The notes beneath the pieces are model-generated. The model was not told the origin of the DNA. It ran no database searches and worked only from the letters and a program-made list of their open reading frames with translations. A program made the position numbers and the translations under genes. A stretch of DNA of 64,000 nucleotides. It comes from Azolla caroliniana (lineage: Eukaryota > Polypodiophyta). Where the stretch lies: positions 89,505-153,504 of the forward strand of contig JBHGNT010000061.1 in assembly GCA_043228905.1 (NCBI GenBank), in the 5' to 3' direction. This document shows, one piece after another, positions 34,601 through 47,739 of this stretch (its first letter is position 1; each line of letters opens with the position of its first letter).

Positions 34601-37600
34601 CAAATTTGGTAATTTCATCATGTCTCTCGACCTGAGTTTCAAAATCTTGATTTTTTAATTCCATATCATAGCTAGCGTTGTTAGCTTCGATTCACATGTT
34701 TGAACACAAAAATCCGATATTACACGAGCCAGGTATGAACATTTTAATTTACTCAAGCGCTCCTCTCAACTCACTCCTCAAACTTGGTAATTTCGTCATG
34801 TCTCTCGACCTGAGTTTCAAAATCTTGATTTTTTAATTCCATATCATACCTTGCGTTGTTAGCTTCGATTCGCATGTTTGAACACAAAAATCCGATATCA
34901 CACGAGCCAGGTATGAACATCTTAATTTACTCAAGGGTTCCTCTCAACTCAATCCTCAAATTTGGTAATTTCATCATGTCTCTTGACTTGAGTTTTAAAA
35001 TATTGATTTTTTAATTCCATATCATAGCTAGCGTTGTTAACTTCGATTCGCATGTTTGAACACAAATACCCGATATCATACGAGCCAGGTATGAACATTT
35101 TAATTTACTCAAGGGCTCCTGTCAACTCACTCCTCAAATTTGGTAATTTCATCATGTCTCTCGACCTGAGTTTCAAAATCTTGATTTTTTAATTCCATAT
35201 CATAGCTAGCGTTGTTAGCTTCGATTCACATGTTTGAACACAAAAATCCGATATTACATGAGCCAGGTATGAACATTTTAATTTACTCAAGGGCTCCTCT
35301 CAACTCACTCCTCAAATTTGGTAATTTCATCATGTCTCTCGCCCTGAGTTTCAAAATCTTGATTTTCTAATTCCATATCATAGCTAGCGTTGTTAGCTTC
35401 GATTCGCATGTTTGAACACAAAAATCCGATATCACACGAGCCAGATATGAGTATTTACATTTACCTACAAGCTCTTCTCAACTCACTCCTCAAATTTGGT
35501 AATTTCGTCATGTCTCTCGACCTGAGTTTCAAAATCTTGATTTTTTAATTCCATATCATACCTTGCGTTGTTAGCTTCGATTCGCATGTTTGAACACAAA
35601 AATCTGATATCACACGAGCCAGGTATGAACATTTTAATTTACTCAAGGGCTCCTCTCAACTCACTCCTCAAATTTGGTAATTTCATCATGTCTCTTGACC
35701 TGAGTTTTAAAATCTTTATTTTTTAATTCTATATCATAGCTAGCGTTGTTAGCTTCGATTTGCATGTTTGAACACAAAAATCCGATATCACACGAGCCAG
35801 GTATGAACATTTTAATTTACTCAAGGGCTCCTGTCAACTCACTCCTCAAATTTGGTAATTTCATCATGTCTCTCGACCTGAGTTTCAAAATCTTGATATT
35901 TTAATTCCATATCATAGCTAGCGTTGTTAGCTTCGACTCACATGTTTGAACACAAAAATCCGATATTACACGAGCCAGGTATGAACATTTTAATTTACTC
36001 AAGCGCTCCTCTCAGCTCACTCCTCAAATTTGGTAATTTTATCATGTCTCTCGCTCTAAATTTCAAAATCTTGATTTTGTAATTCCATATCATAGCTAGC
36101 GTTGTTAGCTTCGATTCGCATGTTTGAACACAAAAATCCGATATCACACGAGCCAGATATGAACATTTTCATTTACCTACAAGCTCTTCTCAACTCACTC
36201 CTCAAATTTGGTAATTTCGTCATGTCTCTCGACCTGAGTTTCAAAATCTTGATTTTTTAATTCCATATCATACCTAGCGTTGTTAGCTTCGATTCGAATG
36301 TTTGAACACAAAAATCCGATATCACACGAGCCAGGTATGAACATTTTAATTTACTCAAGGGCTCCTGTCAACTCACTCCTCAAATTTGGTAATTTTATCA
36401 TGTCTCTCGCTCTGAATTTCAAAATCTTGATTTTCTAATTCCATATCATAGCTAGCGTTCGATTCGCATGTTTGAACACAAAAATCCGATATCACACGAG
36501 CCAGATATGAACATTTTCATTTACCTACAAGCTCTTCTCAACTCAGTCCTCAAATTTGGTAATTTCGTCATGTCTCTCGACGTGAGTTTCAAAATCTTGA
36601 TTTTTTAATTCCATATCATACCTAGCGTTGTTAGCTTCGATTCGAATGTTTGAACACAAAAATCCGATATCACACGAGCCAGGTATGAACATTTTAATTT
36701 ACTCAAGGGCTCCTCTCAACTCCCTCCTCATGTTGGCTAATTTCGTCATGTCTCTCGACCTGAGTTTCAAAATCTTGATTTTTTAATTCCATATCATAGC
36801 TAGCGTTGTTAACTTCGATTCACATGTTTGATCACAAAAATCCGATATCACACGAGCCAGGTATGAACATTTTAATTTACTCAAGGGTTCCTCTCAACTC
36901 CCTCCTCATGTTGGGTAATTTCGTCATGTCTCTCGACCTGAGTTTCAAAATCTTGATTTTTTAATTCCATATCATAGCTAGCGTTGTTAACTTCGATTCA
37001 CATGTTTGATCACAAAAATCCGATATCACACGAGCCAGATATGAACATCTTCATTTACCTACTAGCTCTTCTCAACTCACTCCTCAAATTTGGTAATTTC
37101 ATCATGTCTCTCGACCTGAGTTTCAAAACCTGGATTTTTTTATTTGATATCACAGCTAGCGTTGTTAGCTTCGATTCGCATGTTTGAACACAAAAATCCG
37201 ATATCACACGAGCCAGGTATGAACATTTTAATTTACTCAAGGGCTCCTCTCAACTCACTCCTCAAATTTGGTAAGTTCATCATGTCTCTTGACTTGAGTT
37301 TTAAAATCTTGATTTTTTAATTCCATATCATAGCTAGCGTTGTGAACTTCGATTCGCATGTTTGAACACAAAAATCCGATATCCGACGAGCCAGGTATGA
37401 ACATTTTCATTTACTCAAGGGCTCCTCTCAACTCACTCCTCAAATTTGGTAATTTCGTCATGTCTCTCGACCTGAGTTTCAAAATCTTGATATTTTAATT
37501 CCATATCATACCTAGCATTGTTAGCTTCGATTCGAATGTTTGAACACAAAAATCCAATATCACACGAGCCAGGTATGAACATTTTAATTTACTCAAGGGC

Positions 37601-40600
37601 TCCTCTCAACTCACTCCTCAAATTTGGTAAGTTCATCATGTCTCTTGACTTGAGTTTTAAAATCTTGATTTTTTAATTCCATATCATAGCTAGCGTTGTG
37701 AGCTTCGATTCGCATGTTTGAACACAAAAATCCGATATCCGACGAGCCAGGTATGAACATTTTAATTTACTCAAAGGCTCCTCTCAACTCACTCCTCAAA
37801 TTTGGTAATTTCGTCATGTCTCTCGACCTGAGTTTCAAAATCTTGATATTTTAATTCCATATCATACCTAGCGTTGTTAGCTTCGATTCGAATGTTTGAA
37901 CACAAAAATCCAATATCACACGAGCCAGGTATGAACATTTTAATTTACTCAAGGGCTCCTCTCAACTCCCTCCTCATGTTTGCTAATTTCGTCATGTCTC
38001 TCGACCTGAATTTAAAAATCTTGATTTTTTAATTCCATATCATAGCTAATGTTGTTAGCTTCGATTCGCATGTTTGAACACAAAAATCCGATATCACACG
38101 AGCCAGGTATGAACATTTTAATTTACTCAAGGGCTCCTCTCAACTCACCCCTCAAATTTGGTAATTTCATCATGTCTCTCGACGTGAGTTTCAAAATCTA
38201 GATTTTTTAATTCCATATCATAGCTAGCGTTGTTAGCTTCGATTCGCATGTTTGAACACAAAAATCCGATATCACACGAGCCAGGTATGAACATCTTAAT
38301 TTACTCAAGGGTTCCTCTCAACTCACTCCTCAAATTTGGTAATTTCATCATGTCTCTTGACTTGAGTTTTAAAATATTGATTTTTTAATTCCATATCATA
38401 GCTAGCGTTGTTAGCTTCGATTCGCATGTTTGAACACAAATACCCGATATCCGACGAGCCAGGTATGAACATTTTAATTTACTCAAGGGCTCCTCTCAAC
38501 TCACTCCTCAAATTTGGTAATTTCGTCATGTCTCTCGACCTGAGTTTCAAAATCTTGATATTTTAATTCCATATCATACCTAGCGTTGTTAGCTTCGATT
38601 CGAATGTTTGAACACAAAAATCCAATATCACACGAGCCAGGTATGAACATTTTAATTTACTCAAGGGCTCCTCTCAACTCCCTCCTCATGTTTGCTAATT
38701 TCGTCATGTCTCTCGACCTGAATTTAAAAATCTTGATTTTTTAATTCCATATCATAGCTAATCTTGTTAGCTTCGATTCGCATGTTTGAACACAAAAATC
38801 CGATATCACACGAGCCAGATATGAACATTTTCATTTACCTACAAGCTCTTCTCAACTCAATCCTCAAATTTGGTAATTTCGTCATGTCTCTCGACCTGAG
38901 TGTCAAAATCTTGATTTTTTAATTCCATATCATACCTAGCGTTGTTAGCTTCGATTCGAATGTTTGAACACAAAAATCCGATATCACACGAGCCAGGTAT
39001 GAACATTTTAATTTACTCAAGGGCTCCTCTCAACTCCGTCCTCATGTTGGGTAATTTCGTCATGTCTCTCGACCTGAGTTTCAAAATCTTGATTTTTTAA
39101 TTCCATATCATAGCTAGCATTGTTAACTTCGATTCACATGTTTGATCACAAAAATCCGATATCACACGAGCCTGGTATGAACATTTTAATTTACTCAAGG
39201 GCTCCTCTCAACTCACTCCTCAAATTTGGTAAGTTCATCATGTCTCTTGACTTGAGTTTTAAAATCTTGATTTTTTAATTCCATATCATAGCTAGCGTTT
39301 TGAGCTTCGATTCGCATGTTTGAACACAAAAATCCGATATCCGACGAGCCAGGTATGAACATTTTAATTTACTCAAGGGCTCCTCTCAACTCACTCCTCA
39401 AATTTGGTAATTTCGTCATGTCTCTCGACCTGAGTTTCAAAATCTTGATATTTTAATTCCATATCATACCTAGCGTTGTTAGCTTCGATTCGAATGTTTG
39501 AACACAAAAATCCAATATCACACGAGCCAGGTATGAACATTTTAATTTACTCAAGGGCTCCTCTCAACTCCCTCCTCATGTTTGCTAATTTCGTCATGTC
39601 TCTCGACCTGAATTTAAAAATCTTGATTTTTTAATTCCATATCATAGCTAATGTTGTTAGCTTCGATTCGCATGTTTGAACACAAAAATCCGATATCACA
39701 CGAGCCAGGTATGAACATTTTAATTTACTCAAGGGTTCCTCTCAACTCACTCCTCAAATTTGGTAATTTCATCATGTCTCTCGACCTGAGTTTCAAAATC
39801 TTGGTTTTTTAATTCCATATCATAGCTAGCGTTGTTAGCTTCGATTCACATGTTTGAACAGAAAAATCCGATATTACACCAGCTAGGTATAAACATTTTA
39901 ATTTACTCAAGGGCTCCTCTCAACTCACTCCTCAAATTTGGTAATTTTATCATGTCTCTCGCTCTGAATTTCAAAATCTTGATATTTTAATTCCATATCA
40001 TACCTAGCATTGTTAGCTTCGATTCGAATGTTTGAACACAAAAATCCAATATCACACGAGCCAGGTATGAACATTTTAATTTACTCAAGGGCTCCTCTCA
40101 ACTCCCTCCTCATGTTTGCTAATTTCGTCATGTCTCTCGACCTGAATTTAAAAATCTTGATTTTTTAATTCCATATCATAGCTAATGTTGTTAGCTTCGA
40201 TTCGCATGTTTGAACACAAAAATCCGATATCACACGAGCCAGGTATGAACATTTTAATTTACTCAAGGGCTCCTCTCAACTCACTCCTCAAATTTGGTAA
40301 TTTCATCATGTCTCTCGACGTGAGTTTCAAAATCTAGATTTTTTAATTCCATATCATTGCTAGCGTTGTTAGCTTCGATTCGCATGTTTGAACACAAAAA
40401 TCCGATATCACACGAGCCAGGTATGAACATCTTAATTTACTCAAGGGTTCCTCTCAACTCACTCCTCAAATTTGGTAATTTCATCATGTCTCTTGACTTG
40501 AGTTTTAAAATCTTGATTTTTTAATTCCATATCATAGCTAGCGTTGTTAGCTTCGATTCGCATGTTTGAACACAAATACCCGATATCATACGAGCCAGGT

Positions 40601-43269
40601 ATGAACATTTTAATTTACTCAAGGGCTCCTGTCAACTCACTCCTCAAATTTGGTAATTTCATCATGTCTCTCGACCTGAGTTTCAAAATCTTGATTTTTT
40701 AATTCCATATCATAGCTAGCGTTGTTAGCTTCGATTCACATGTTTGAACACAAAAATCCGATATTACATGAGCCAGGTATGAACATTTTAATTTACTCAA
40801 GGGCTCCTCTCAACTCACTCCTCAAATTTGGTAATTTTATCATGTCTCTCGCCCTGAGTTTCAAAATCTTGATTTCCTAATTCCATATCATAGCTAGCGT
40901 TATTAACTTCGATTCACATGTTTGATCACAAAAATCCGTTATCACACGAGCCAGGTCTGAACATTTTAATTTACTCAAGGGCTCCTCTCAACTCCCTCCT
41001 CATGTTTGCTAATTTCGTCATGTCTCTCGACCTGAATTTAAAAATCTTGATTTTTTAATTCCATATCATAGCTAATGTTGTTAGCTTCGATTCGCATGTT
41101 TGAACACAAAAATCCGATATCACACGAGCCAGGTATGAACATTTTAATTTACTCAAGGGCTCCTCTCAACTCACCCCTCAAATTTGGTAATTTCATCATG
41201 TCTCTCGACGTGAGTTTCAAAATCTAGATTTTTTAATTCCATATCATAGCTAGCGTTGTTAGTTTCGATTCGCATGTTTGAACACAAAAATCCGATATCA
41301 CACGAGCCAGGTATGAACATCTTAATTTACTCAAGGGTTCCTCTCAACTCACTCCTCAAATTTGGTAATTTCATCATGTCTCTTGACTTGAGTTTTAAAA
41401 TATTGATTTTTTAATTCCATATCATAGCTAGCGTTGTTAGCTTCGATTCGCATGTTTGAACACAAATACCCGATATCATACGAGCCAGGTATGAACATTT
41501 TAATTTACTCAAAGGCTCCTGTCAACTCACTCCTCAAATTTGGTAATTTCATCATGTCTCTCGACCTGAGTTTCAAAATCTTGATTTTTTAATTCCATAT
41601 CATAGCTAGCGTTGTTAGCTTCGATTCACATGTTTGAACACAAAAATCCGATATTACACGAGCCAGGTATGAACATTTTAATTTACTCAAGGGCTCCTGT
41701 CAACTCACTCCTCAAATTTGGTAATTTTATCATGTCTCTCGCTCTGAATTTCAAAATCTTGATTTTCTAATTCCATATCATAGCTAGCGTTCGATTCGCA
41801 TGTTTGAACACAAAAATCCGATATCACACGAGCCAGATATGAACATTTTCATTTACCTACAAGCTCTTCTCAACTCAGTCCTCAAATTTGGTAATTTCGT
41901 CATGTCTCTCGACCTGAGTGTCAAAATCTAGATTTTTTAATTCCATATCATACCTAGCGTTGTTAGCTTCGATTCGTATGTTTGAACACAAAAATCCGAT
42001 ATCACACGAGCCAGGTATGAACATTTTAATTTACTCAAGGGTTCCTCTCAACTCCCTCCTCATGTTGGGTAATTTCGTCATGTCTCTCGACCTGAGTTTC
42101 AAAATCTTGATTTTTTAATTCCATATCATACCTAGCGTTGTTAACTTCGATTCACATGTTTGATCACAAAAATCCGATATCACATGAGCCAGATATGAAC
42201 ATCTTCATTTACCTACTAGCTCTTCTCAACTCCCTCCTCAAATTTGGTAATTTCATCATGTCTCTCGACCTGAGTTTCAAAACCTGGATTTTTTTATTTG
42301 ATATCACAGCTAGCGTTGTTAGCTTCGATTCGCATGTTTGAACACAAAAATCCGATATCACACGAGCCTGGTATGAACATTTTAATTTACTCAAGGGCTC
42401 CTCTCAACTCACTCCTCAAATTTGGTAATTTCATCATGTCTCTCGACGTGAGTTTCAAAATCTAGATTTTTTAATTCCATATCATTGCTAGCGTTGTTAG
42501 CTTCGATTCGCATGTTTGAACACAAAAATCCGATATCACACGAGCCAGGTATGAACATCTTAATTTACTCAAGGGTTCCTCTCAACTCACTCCTCAAATT
42601 TGGTAATTTCATCATGTCTCTTGACTTGAGTTTTAAAATATTGATTTTTTAATTCCATATCATAGCTAGCGTTGTTAGCTTCGATTCGCATGTTTGAACA
42701 CAAATACCCGATATCATACGAGCCAGGTATGAACATTTTAATTTACTCAAGGGCTCCTCTCAACTCACTCCTCAAATTTGGTAATTTCATCATGTCTCTC
42801 GACCTGAGTTTCAAAATCTTGATTTTTTAATTCCATATCATAGCTAGCGTTGTTAGCTTCGATTCACATGTTTGAACACAAAAATCCGATATTACATGAG
42901 CCAGGTATGAACATTTTAATTTACTCAAGGGCTCCTCTCAACTCACTCCTCAAATTTGGTAATTTTATCATGTCTCTCGCCCTGAGTTTCAAAATCTTGA
43001 TTTTCTAATTCCATATCATAGCTAGCGTTGTTAGCTTCGATTCGCATGTTTGAACACAAAAATCCGATATCACACGAGCCAGATATGAACATTTTCATTT
43101 ACCTACAAGCTCTTCTCAACTCACTCCTCAAATTTGGTAATTTCGTCATGTCTCTTGACCTGAGTGTCAAAATCTTGATTTTTTAATTCCATATCATACC
43201 TAGCGTTGTTAGCTTCGATTCGTATGTTTGAACACAAAAATCCGATATCACACGAGCCAGGTATGAACA

Positions 43270-43366
43270 TTTTAATTTACTCAAGGGTTCCTCTCAACTC
43301 CCTCCTCATGTTGGGTAATTTCGTCATGTCTCTCGACCTGAGTTTCACACGAGCCAGATATGAACA
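43270..43366 (-). repeat. Truncated 97-bp monomer (also at 52152 and 60954)
   Basis: GAGTTTCA is joined directly to CACGAGCC at about 43342-43358, deleting 81 bp of the monomer. The junction occurs once per 8802-bp unit and is identical in all three, so it is a single ancestral deletion. Monomer edges given are nominal. Confidence 0.82.
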
Positions 43367-43619
43367 TGTTCATTTACCTACTAGCTCTTCTCAACTCACT
43401 CCTCAAATTTGGTAATTTCATCATGTCTCTCGACCTGAGTTTCAAAACCTGGATTTTTTTATTCGATATCACAGCTAGCGTTGTTAGCTTCGATTCGCAT
43501 GTTTGAACACAAAAATCCGATATCACACGAGCCTGGTATGAACATTTTAATTTACTCAAGGGCTCCTCTCAACTCACTCCTCAAATTTGGTAAGTTCATC
43601 ATGTCTCTTGACTTGAGTT

Positions 43620-46600
43620 TTAAAATCTTGATTTTTTAATTCCATATCATAGCTAGCGTTGTGAGCTTCGATTCGCATGTTTGAACACAAAAATCCGATA
43701 TCCGACGAGCCAGGTATGAACATTTTCATTTACTCAAGGGCTCCTCTCAACTCACTCCTCAAATTTGGTAATTTCGTCATGTCTCTCGACCTGAGTTTCA
43801 AAATCTTGATATTTTAATTCCATATCATACCTAGCGTTGTTAGCTTCGATTCGAATGTTTGAACACAAAAATCCAATATCACACGAGCCAGGTATGAACA
43901 TTTTAATTTACTCAAGGGCTCCTCTCAACTCCCTCCTCATGTTTGCTAATTTCGTCATGTCTCTCGACCTGAATTTAAAAATCTTGATTTTTTAATTCCA
44001 TGTCATAGCTAATGTTGTTAGCTTCGATTCACATGTTTGAACACAAAAATCCGATATCACACGAGCCAGGTATGAACATTTTAATTTACTCAAGGGCTCC
44101 TCTCAACTCACCCCTCAAATTTGGTAATTTCATCATGTCTCTCGACGTGAGTTTCAAAATCTAGATTTTTTAATTCCATATCATAGCTAGCATTGTTAGC
44201 CTCGATTCGCATGTTTGAACACAAAAATCCGATATCACACGAGCCAGGTATGAACATCTTAATTTACTCAAGGGTTCCTCTCAAGTCACTCCTCAAATTT
44301 GGTAATTTCATCATGTCTCTTGACTTGAGTTTTAAAATATTGATTTTTTAATTCCATATCATAGCTAGCGTTGTTAGCTTCGATTCGCATGTTTGAACAC
44401 AAATACCTGATATCATACGAGCCAGGTATGAACATTTTAATTTACTCAAGGGCTCCTGTCAACTCACTCCTCAAATTTGGTAATTTCATCATGTCTCTCG
44501 ACCTGAGTTTCAAAATCTTGATTTTTTAATTCCATATCATAGCTAGCGTTGTTAGCTTCGATTCACATGTTTGAACACAAAAATCCGATATTACACGAGC
44601 CAGGTATGAACATTTTAATTTACTCAAGGGCTCCTGTCAACTCACTCCTCAAATTTGGTAATTTTATCATGTCTCTCGCTCTGAATTTCAAAATCTTGAT
44701 TTTCTAATTCCATATCATAGCTAGCGTTCGATTCGCATGTTTGAACACAAAAATCCGATATCACACGAGCCAGATATGAACATTTTCATTTACCTACAAG
44801 CTCTTCTCAACTCAGTCCTCAAATTCGGTAATTTCGTCATGTCTCTCGACCTGAGTGTCGAAATCTAGATTTTTTAATTCCATATCATACCTAGCGTTGT
44901 TAGCTTCGATTCGTATGTTTGAACACAAAAATCCGATATCACACGAGCCAGGTATGAACATTTTAATTTACTCAAGGGTTCCTCTCAACTCCCTCCTCAT
45001 GTTGGGTAATTTCGTCATGTCTCTCGACCTAAGTTTCAAAATCTTGATTTTCTAATTCCATATCATAGCTAGCGTTGTTAGCTTCGATTCGCATGTTTGA
45101 TCACAAAAATCCGATATCACACGAGCCAGATATGAACATTTTCATTTACCTACAAGCTCTTCTCAACTCACTCCTCAAATTTGGTAATTTCGTCATGTCT
45201 CTCGACCTGAGTGTCAAAATCTTGATTTTTTAATTCCATATCATACCTAGCGTTGTTAGCTTCGATTCGCATGTTTGAACACAAAAATCCGATATCACAC
45301 GAGCCAGGTATGAACATTTTAATTTACTTAAGGGCTCCTATCAACTCACTCCTCAAATTTGGTAATTTCATCATGTCTCTCGACCTGAGTTTCAAAATCC
45401 TCATTTTTTAATTCCATATCATAGCTAGCGTTGTTAGCTTCGATTCGCATGTTTGAACACAAAAATCCGATATCACACGAGCCAGCTATGAACATTTTAA
45501 TTTACTCAAGGGCTCCTCTCAACTCACTCGTCAAATTTGGTAATTTCGTCATGTCTCTCGACCTGAGTTTCAAAATCTTGATATTTTAATTCCATATCAT
45601 ACCTAGCGTTGTTAGCTTCGATTCGAATGTTTGAACACAAAAATCCAATATCACACGAGCCAGGTATGAACATTTTAATTTACTCAAGGGCTCCTCTCAA
45701 CTCCCTCCTCATGTTGGGTAATTTCGTCATGTCTCTCGACCTGAGTTTTAAAATCTTGATTTTTTAATTCCATATAATAGCTATTGTTATTAACTTCGAT
45801 TCACATGTTTGATCACAAAAATCCGTTATCACACGAGCCAGGTCTGAACATTTTAATTTACTCAAGGGCTCCTCTCAACTCCCTCCTCATGTTTGCTAAT
45901 TTCGTCATGTCTCTCGACCTGAATTTCAAAATCTTGATTTTCTAATTCCATATCATAGCTAATGTTGTTAGCTTCGATTCGCATGTTTGAACACAAAAAT
46001 CCGATATGACACGAGCCAGGTATGAACATTTTAATTTACTCAAGGGCTCCTATCAACTCACTCCTCAAATTTGGTAATTTCATCATGTCTCTCGACCTGA
46101 GTTTCAAAATCTTGATTTTTTAATTCCATATCATAGCTAGCGTTGTGAGCTTCGATTCGCATGTTTGAACACAAAAATCCGATATCCGACGAGCCAGGTA
46201 TGAACATTTTCATTTACTCAAGGGCTCCTCTCAACTCACTCCTCAAATTTGGTAATTTCGTCATGTCTCTCGACCTGAGTTTCAAAATCTTGATATTTTA
46301 ATTCCATATCATACCTAGCGTTGTTAGCTTCGATTCGAATGTTTGAACACAAAAATCCAATATCACACGAGCCAGGTATGAACATTTTAATTTACTCAAG
46401 GGCTCCTCTCAACTCCCTCCTCATGTTTGCTAATTTCGTCATGTCTCTCGACCTGAATTTAAAAATCTTGATTTTTTAATTCCATGTCATAGCTAATGTT
46501 GTTAGCTTCGATTCACATGTTTGAACACAAAAATCCGATATCACACGAGCCAGGTATGAACATTTTAATTTACTCAAGGGCTCCTCTCAACTCACCCCTC

Positions 46601-47562
46601 AAATTTGGTAATTTCATCATGTCTCTCGACGTGAGTTTCAAAATCTAGATTTTTTAATTCCATATCATAGCTAGCATTGTTAGCCTCGATTCGCATGTTT
46701 GAACACAAAAATCCGATATCACACGAGCCAGGTATGAACATCTTAATTTACTCAAGGGTTCCTCTCAAGTCACTCCTCAAATTTGGTAATTTCATCATGT
46801 CTCTTGACTTGAGTTTTAAAATATTGATTTTTTAATTCCATATCATAGCTAGCGTTGTTAGCTTCGATTCGCATGTTTGAACACAAATACCTGATATCAT
46901 ACGAGCCAGGTATGAACATTTTAATTTACTCAAGGGCTCCTGTCAACTCACTCCTCAAATTTGGTAATTTCATCATGTCTCTCGACCTGAGTTTCAAAAT
47001 CTTGATTTTTTAATTCCATATCATAGCTAGCGTTGTTAGCTTCGATTCACATGTTTGAACACAAAAATCCGATATTACACGAGCCAGGTATGAACATTTT
47101 AATTTACTCAAGGGCTCCTGTCAACTCACTCCTCAAATTTGGTAATTTTATCATGTCTCTCGCTCTGAATTTCAAAATCTTGATTTTCTAATTCCATATC
47201 ATAGCTAGCGTTCGATTCGCATGTTTGAACACAAAAATCCGATATCACACGAGCCAGATATGAACATTTTCATTTACCTACAAGCTCTTCTCAACTCAGT
47301 CCTCAAATTCGGTAATTTCGTCATGTCTCTCGACCTGAGTGTCAAAATCTAGATTTTTTAATTCCATATCATACCTAGCGTTGTTAGCTTCGATTCGTAT
47401 GTTTGAACACAAAAATCCGATATCACACGAGCCAGGTATGAACATTTTAATTTACTCAAGGGTTCCTCTCAACTCCCTCCTCATGTTGGGTAATTTCGTC
47501 ATGTCTCTCGACCTAAGTTTCAAAATCTTGATTTTCTAATTCCATATCATAGCTAGCGTTGT
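43620..47562 (-). repeat. 2484-bp, 14-monomer internal duplication in HOR copy 1
   Basis: Sequence from about 43620 recurs 2484 bp later until about 45078/47562 (for example 43657 with 46141, 44855 with 47339). The period equals thirteen 178-bp monomers plus one 170-bp monomer. The second copy is partial. The same arrangement is in HOR copy 2 at about 52422-56364 and is reduced to a single version in copy 3. Confidence 0.82.
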
Positions 47563-47739
47563 TAACTTCGATTCACATGTTTGATCACAAAAATCCGATA
47601 TCACACGAGCCAGATATGAACATCTTCATTTACCTACTAGCTCTTCTCAACTCACTCCTCAAATTTGGTAATTTCATCATGTCTCTCGACCTGAGTTTCA
47701 AAACCTGGATTTTTTTATTTGATATCACAGCTAGCGTTG

